From: Halobaculum halobium
Lineage (GTDB): Archaea > Halobacteriota > Halobacteria > Halobacteriales > Haloferacaceae
DNA: 64,000 bases
Reading direction: 5' to 3'
Assembly (NCBI RefSeq): GCF_030127145.1
Contig: NZ_CP126158.1
Location: 2,418,001-2,482,000, forward strand
The position numbers were made by a program, and so were the translations under genes. The notes beneath the pieces are model-generated. The model was not told the origin of the DNA, searched no databases, and saw only the letters and a list, made by a program, of their open reading frames with translations. Below, in pieces: positions 63,041 to 64,000 of this stretch; within the stretch, counting starts at the first letter, position 1; every line of letters starts with the position of its first letter.

Positions 63041-64000
63041 TCAGTCCGCGATCTCTCCCTCGGCGCTGCTGACCAGCAGTTCGATCGCCGGCAGCGGCTC
63101 CCCGGTCAGCGCGCGGATGTAGGCGCCGCCGGCGATCGAGACGTGCGAGAAGTCGTCCTCTGACATCCCGTACATCGTGATCGCGCGGGAGGTGTCGCCG
63201 CCGCCGACGACAGAGAAGCAGTCGGTGTCGGCGATCGCCTCCAGCACCCCGACGGTGCCGACGCTGAAGCGCTCGTCCTCGAACACGCCCAGGGCGCCCT
63301 TGACGAATACGGCCTCCGAGTCGCGGATGACCGGTACGTACTCCGCGACGGTCCCGGATCCGATGTCGAGGAACGACTGGGTCTTCTCGATGAGATCGCC
63401 GACGGCGACCTCATCGCGTGCCCCGTCGGCACCCTCGAACGCGAGATCGGTGGCGAGTGTCACCTGGTCGCGCCGCTCGTCGAGCACCGAGCGGATCGTC
63501 TCCTCGTTGGCGCCCCACTGGCCGTCGAACAGGTCCGTCTCGACGTCCTCGCCGACGGGGTAGCCCGCGGCGCGGAGGAACAGCTCGCCGGCGACGCCGC
63601 CGAGGAGGAACCGGTCGACTTTCTCGTCAAGCGCCTCCATGACACCGATGACGTCAGTCGCCTTCGTCCCGCCGACGACCATCGTCACGTCGCCGTCGAA
63701 CTCGCGCTCGGCGATGGCGGTGTTTGCCTCGTACTCCGTCTGCATCACGCGGCCCGCGTAGCTCGGGAGTCTCAGGGGGAAGCCGACCAGCGAGGCGTGC
63801 TTGCGGTGTGCGGCGGAGTACGCGTCATTCACGTAGGCGTCGAACTCCGGCGCGAGCGTCTCGACGAAGTCGCTGTCGGCGTGCTCCTCGGGCTCCTTCT
63901 CCGGTAACTCGTCGTCGGTCATCCGAGTGTTCTCCAGCAGGAGCACGTCGCCCGCGTCGAGGTCGCGGACGGCGGCGAGCGCGTCGTCGCCGAAGGTGTC
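63041..64000 (-). CDS. pgk: Phosphoglycerate kinase, C-terminal part (5' end off window)
   Basis: Transfers phosphate between 1,3-bisphosphoglycerate and ADP, or in reverse for gluconeogenesis. The 320 codons here lack only the first part of the N-terminal domain. Readable features are DVLLLENTRM (about 18-27 of the fragment), EFDAYVNDAYSAAHRKHAS, the hinge region GGTKATDVIGVMEAL and the nucleotide-binding SVVGGGDTSRAITMYG near the end, all typical of PGK. With gapB it forms the adjacent GAPDH/PGK step; they are on opposite strands. Confidence 0.95.
   Translation of the reverse strand, partial: DTFGDDALAAVRDLDAGDVLLLENTRMTDDELPEKEPEEHADSDFVETLAPEFDAYVNDAYSAAHRKHASLVGFPLRLPSYAGRVMQTEYEANTAIAEREFDGDVTMVVGGTKATDVIGVMEALDEKVDRFLLGGVAGELFLRAAGYPVGEDVETDLFDGQWGANEETIRSVLDERRDQVTLATDLAFEGADGARDEVAVGDLIEKTQSFLDIGSGTVAEYVPVIRDSEAVFVKGALGVFEDERFSVGTVGVLEAIADTDCFSVVGGGDTSRAITMYGMSEDDFSHVSIAGGAYIRALTGEPLPAIELLVSSAEGEIAD

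Overview
The window is chromosomal DNA from an extremely halophilic archaeon (class Halobacteria). The evidence is the GC-rich sequence, the Asp/Glu-rich proteins, and many genes whose start codon lies about 25-33 bases after a TATA-like element with no room for a leader. Marker genes agree: an A-type ATP synthase, archaeal release factor aRF1, CDP-archaeol synthase, CTP-dependent riboflavin kinase, type II GAPDH, a ferredoxin-dependent 2-oxoacid oxidoreductase and a halocyanin. A Haloferax/Halorubrum-type relative is plausible, but the genus cannot be fixed from this sequence. I see no rRNA, tRNA, CRISPR array, complete insertion sequence or prophage. It reads as core chromosome, dense in genes on both strands.

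Layout. 1-3.8 kb: end of a methyltransferase, a lone pilin-like protein, and a secreted protein divergent from a membrane-anchored winged-helix protein. 3.9-6.6 kb: etfB-etfA, then a short-chain-type prenyl diphosphate synthase. 6.8-12.2 kb: a thiolase/DUF35 pair, korA-korB (2-oxoacid:ferredoxin oxidoreductase) and a flavin reductase-like protein. 12.2-20.8 kb: an AlkP-superfamily enzyme, an MFS transporter, two small membrane proteins, a duplicated PhoU-TrkA_C protein, a PaaI thioesterase, a DUF502 protein, proline dehydrogenase, carS and a second pilin-like protein. 20.9-25.5 kb: pyrE, a phosphoribosyltransferase-domain regulator beside an NCS2 purine permease, and an arylsulfotransferase-like protein.

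25.7-34.8 kb: the whole A-type ATP synthase cluster (atpH-I-K-E-C-F-A-B-D), with internal promoter candidates before atpK and atpD. 35-45.6 kb: a DUF6276-type protein, an EamA transporter, prf1, a MinD4-like ATPase followed by a 49-residue membrane protein, argS, the riboflavin genes rbkR-ribB, nhaC and ilvE. 45.7-56.2 kb: the B12 subunit of methylmalonyl-CoA mutase with its GTPase chaperone, a GAF/PAS protein, an S9 peptidase, a glycosyltransferase, a halocyanin gene with a frameshift in its Tat signal, an M42 peptidase, a MTH865-type protein, a membrane J-domain protein and KDG kinase. 56.3-64 kb: mutL, a KaiC-like protein without a P-loop, a small membrane protein, an M29-type aminopeptidase, gapB, a metallophosphoesterase and the C-terminal part of pgk.

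The genes fit an aerobic heterotroph. Electron-transfer flavoprotein, KOR, proline dehydrogenase and halocyanin feed or carry electrons. The ATP synthase and NhaC use ion gradients. KDG kinase, GAPDH and PGK belong to semi-phosphorylative sugar degradation and gluconeogenesis. The points most worth a second look are the halocyanin frameshift, the candidate purine operators, a TrmB-like site before gapB, the membrane-tethered regulator pair, and an interlocked pair of inverted repeats at 52.85 kb.
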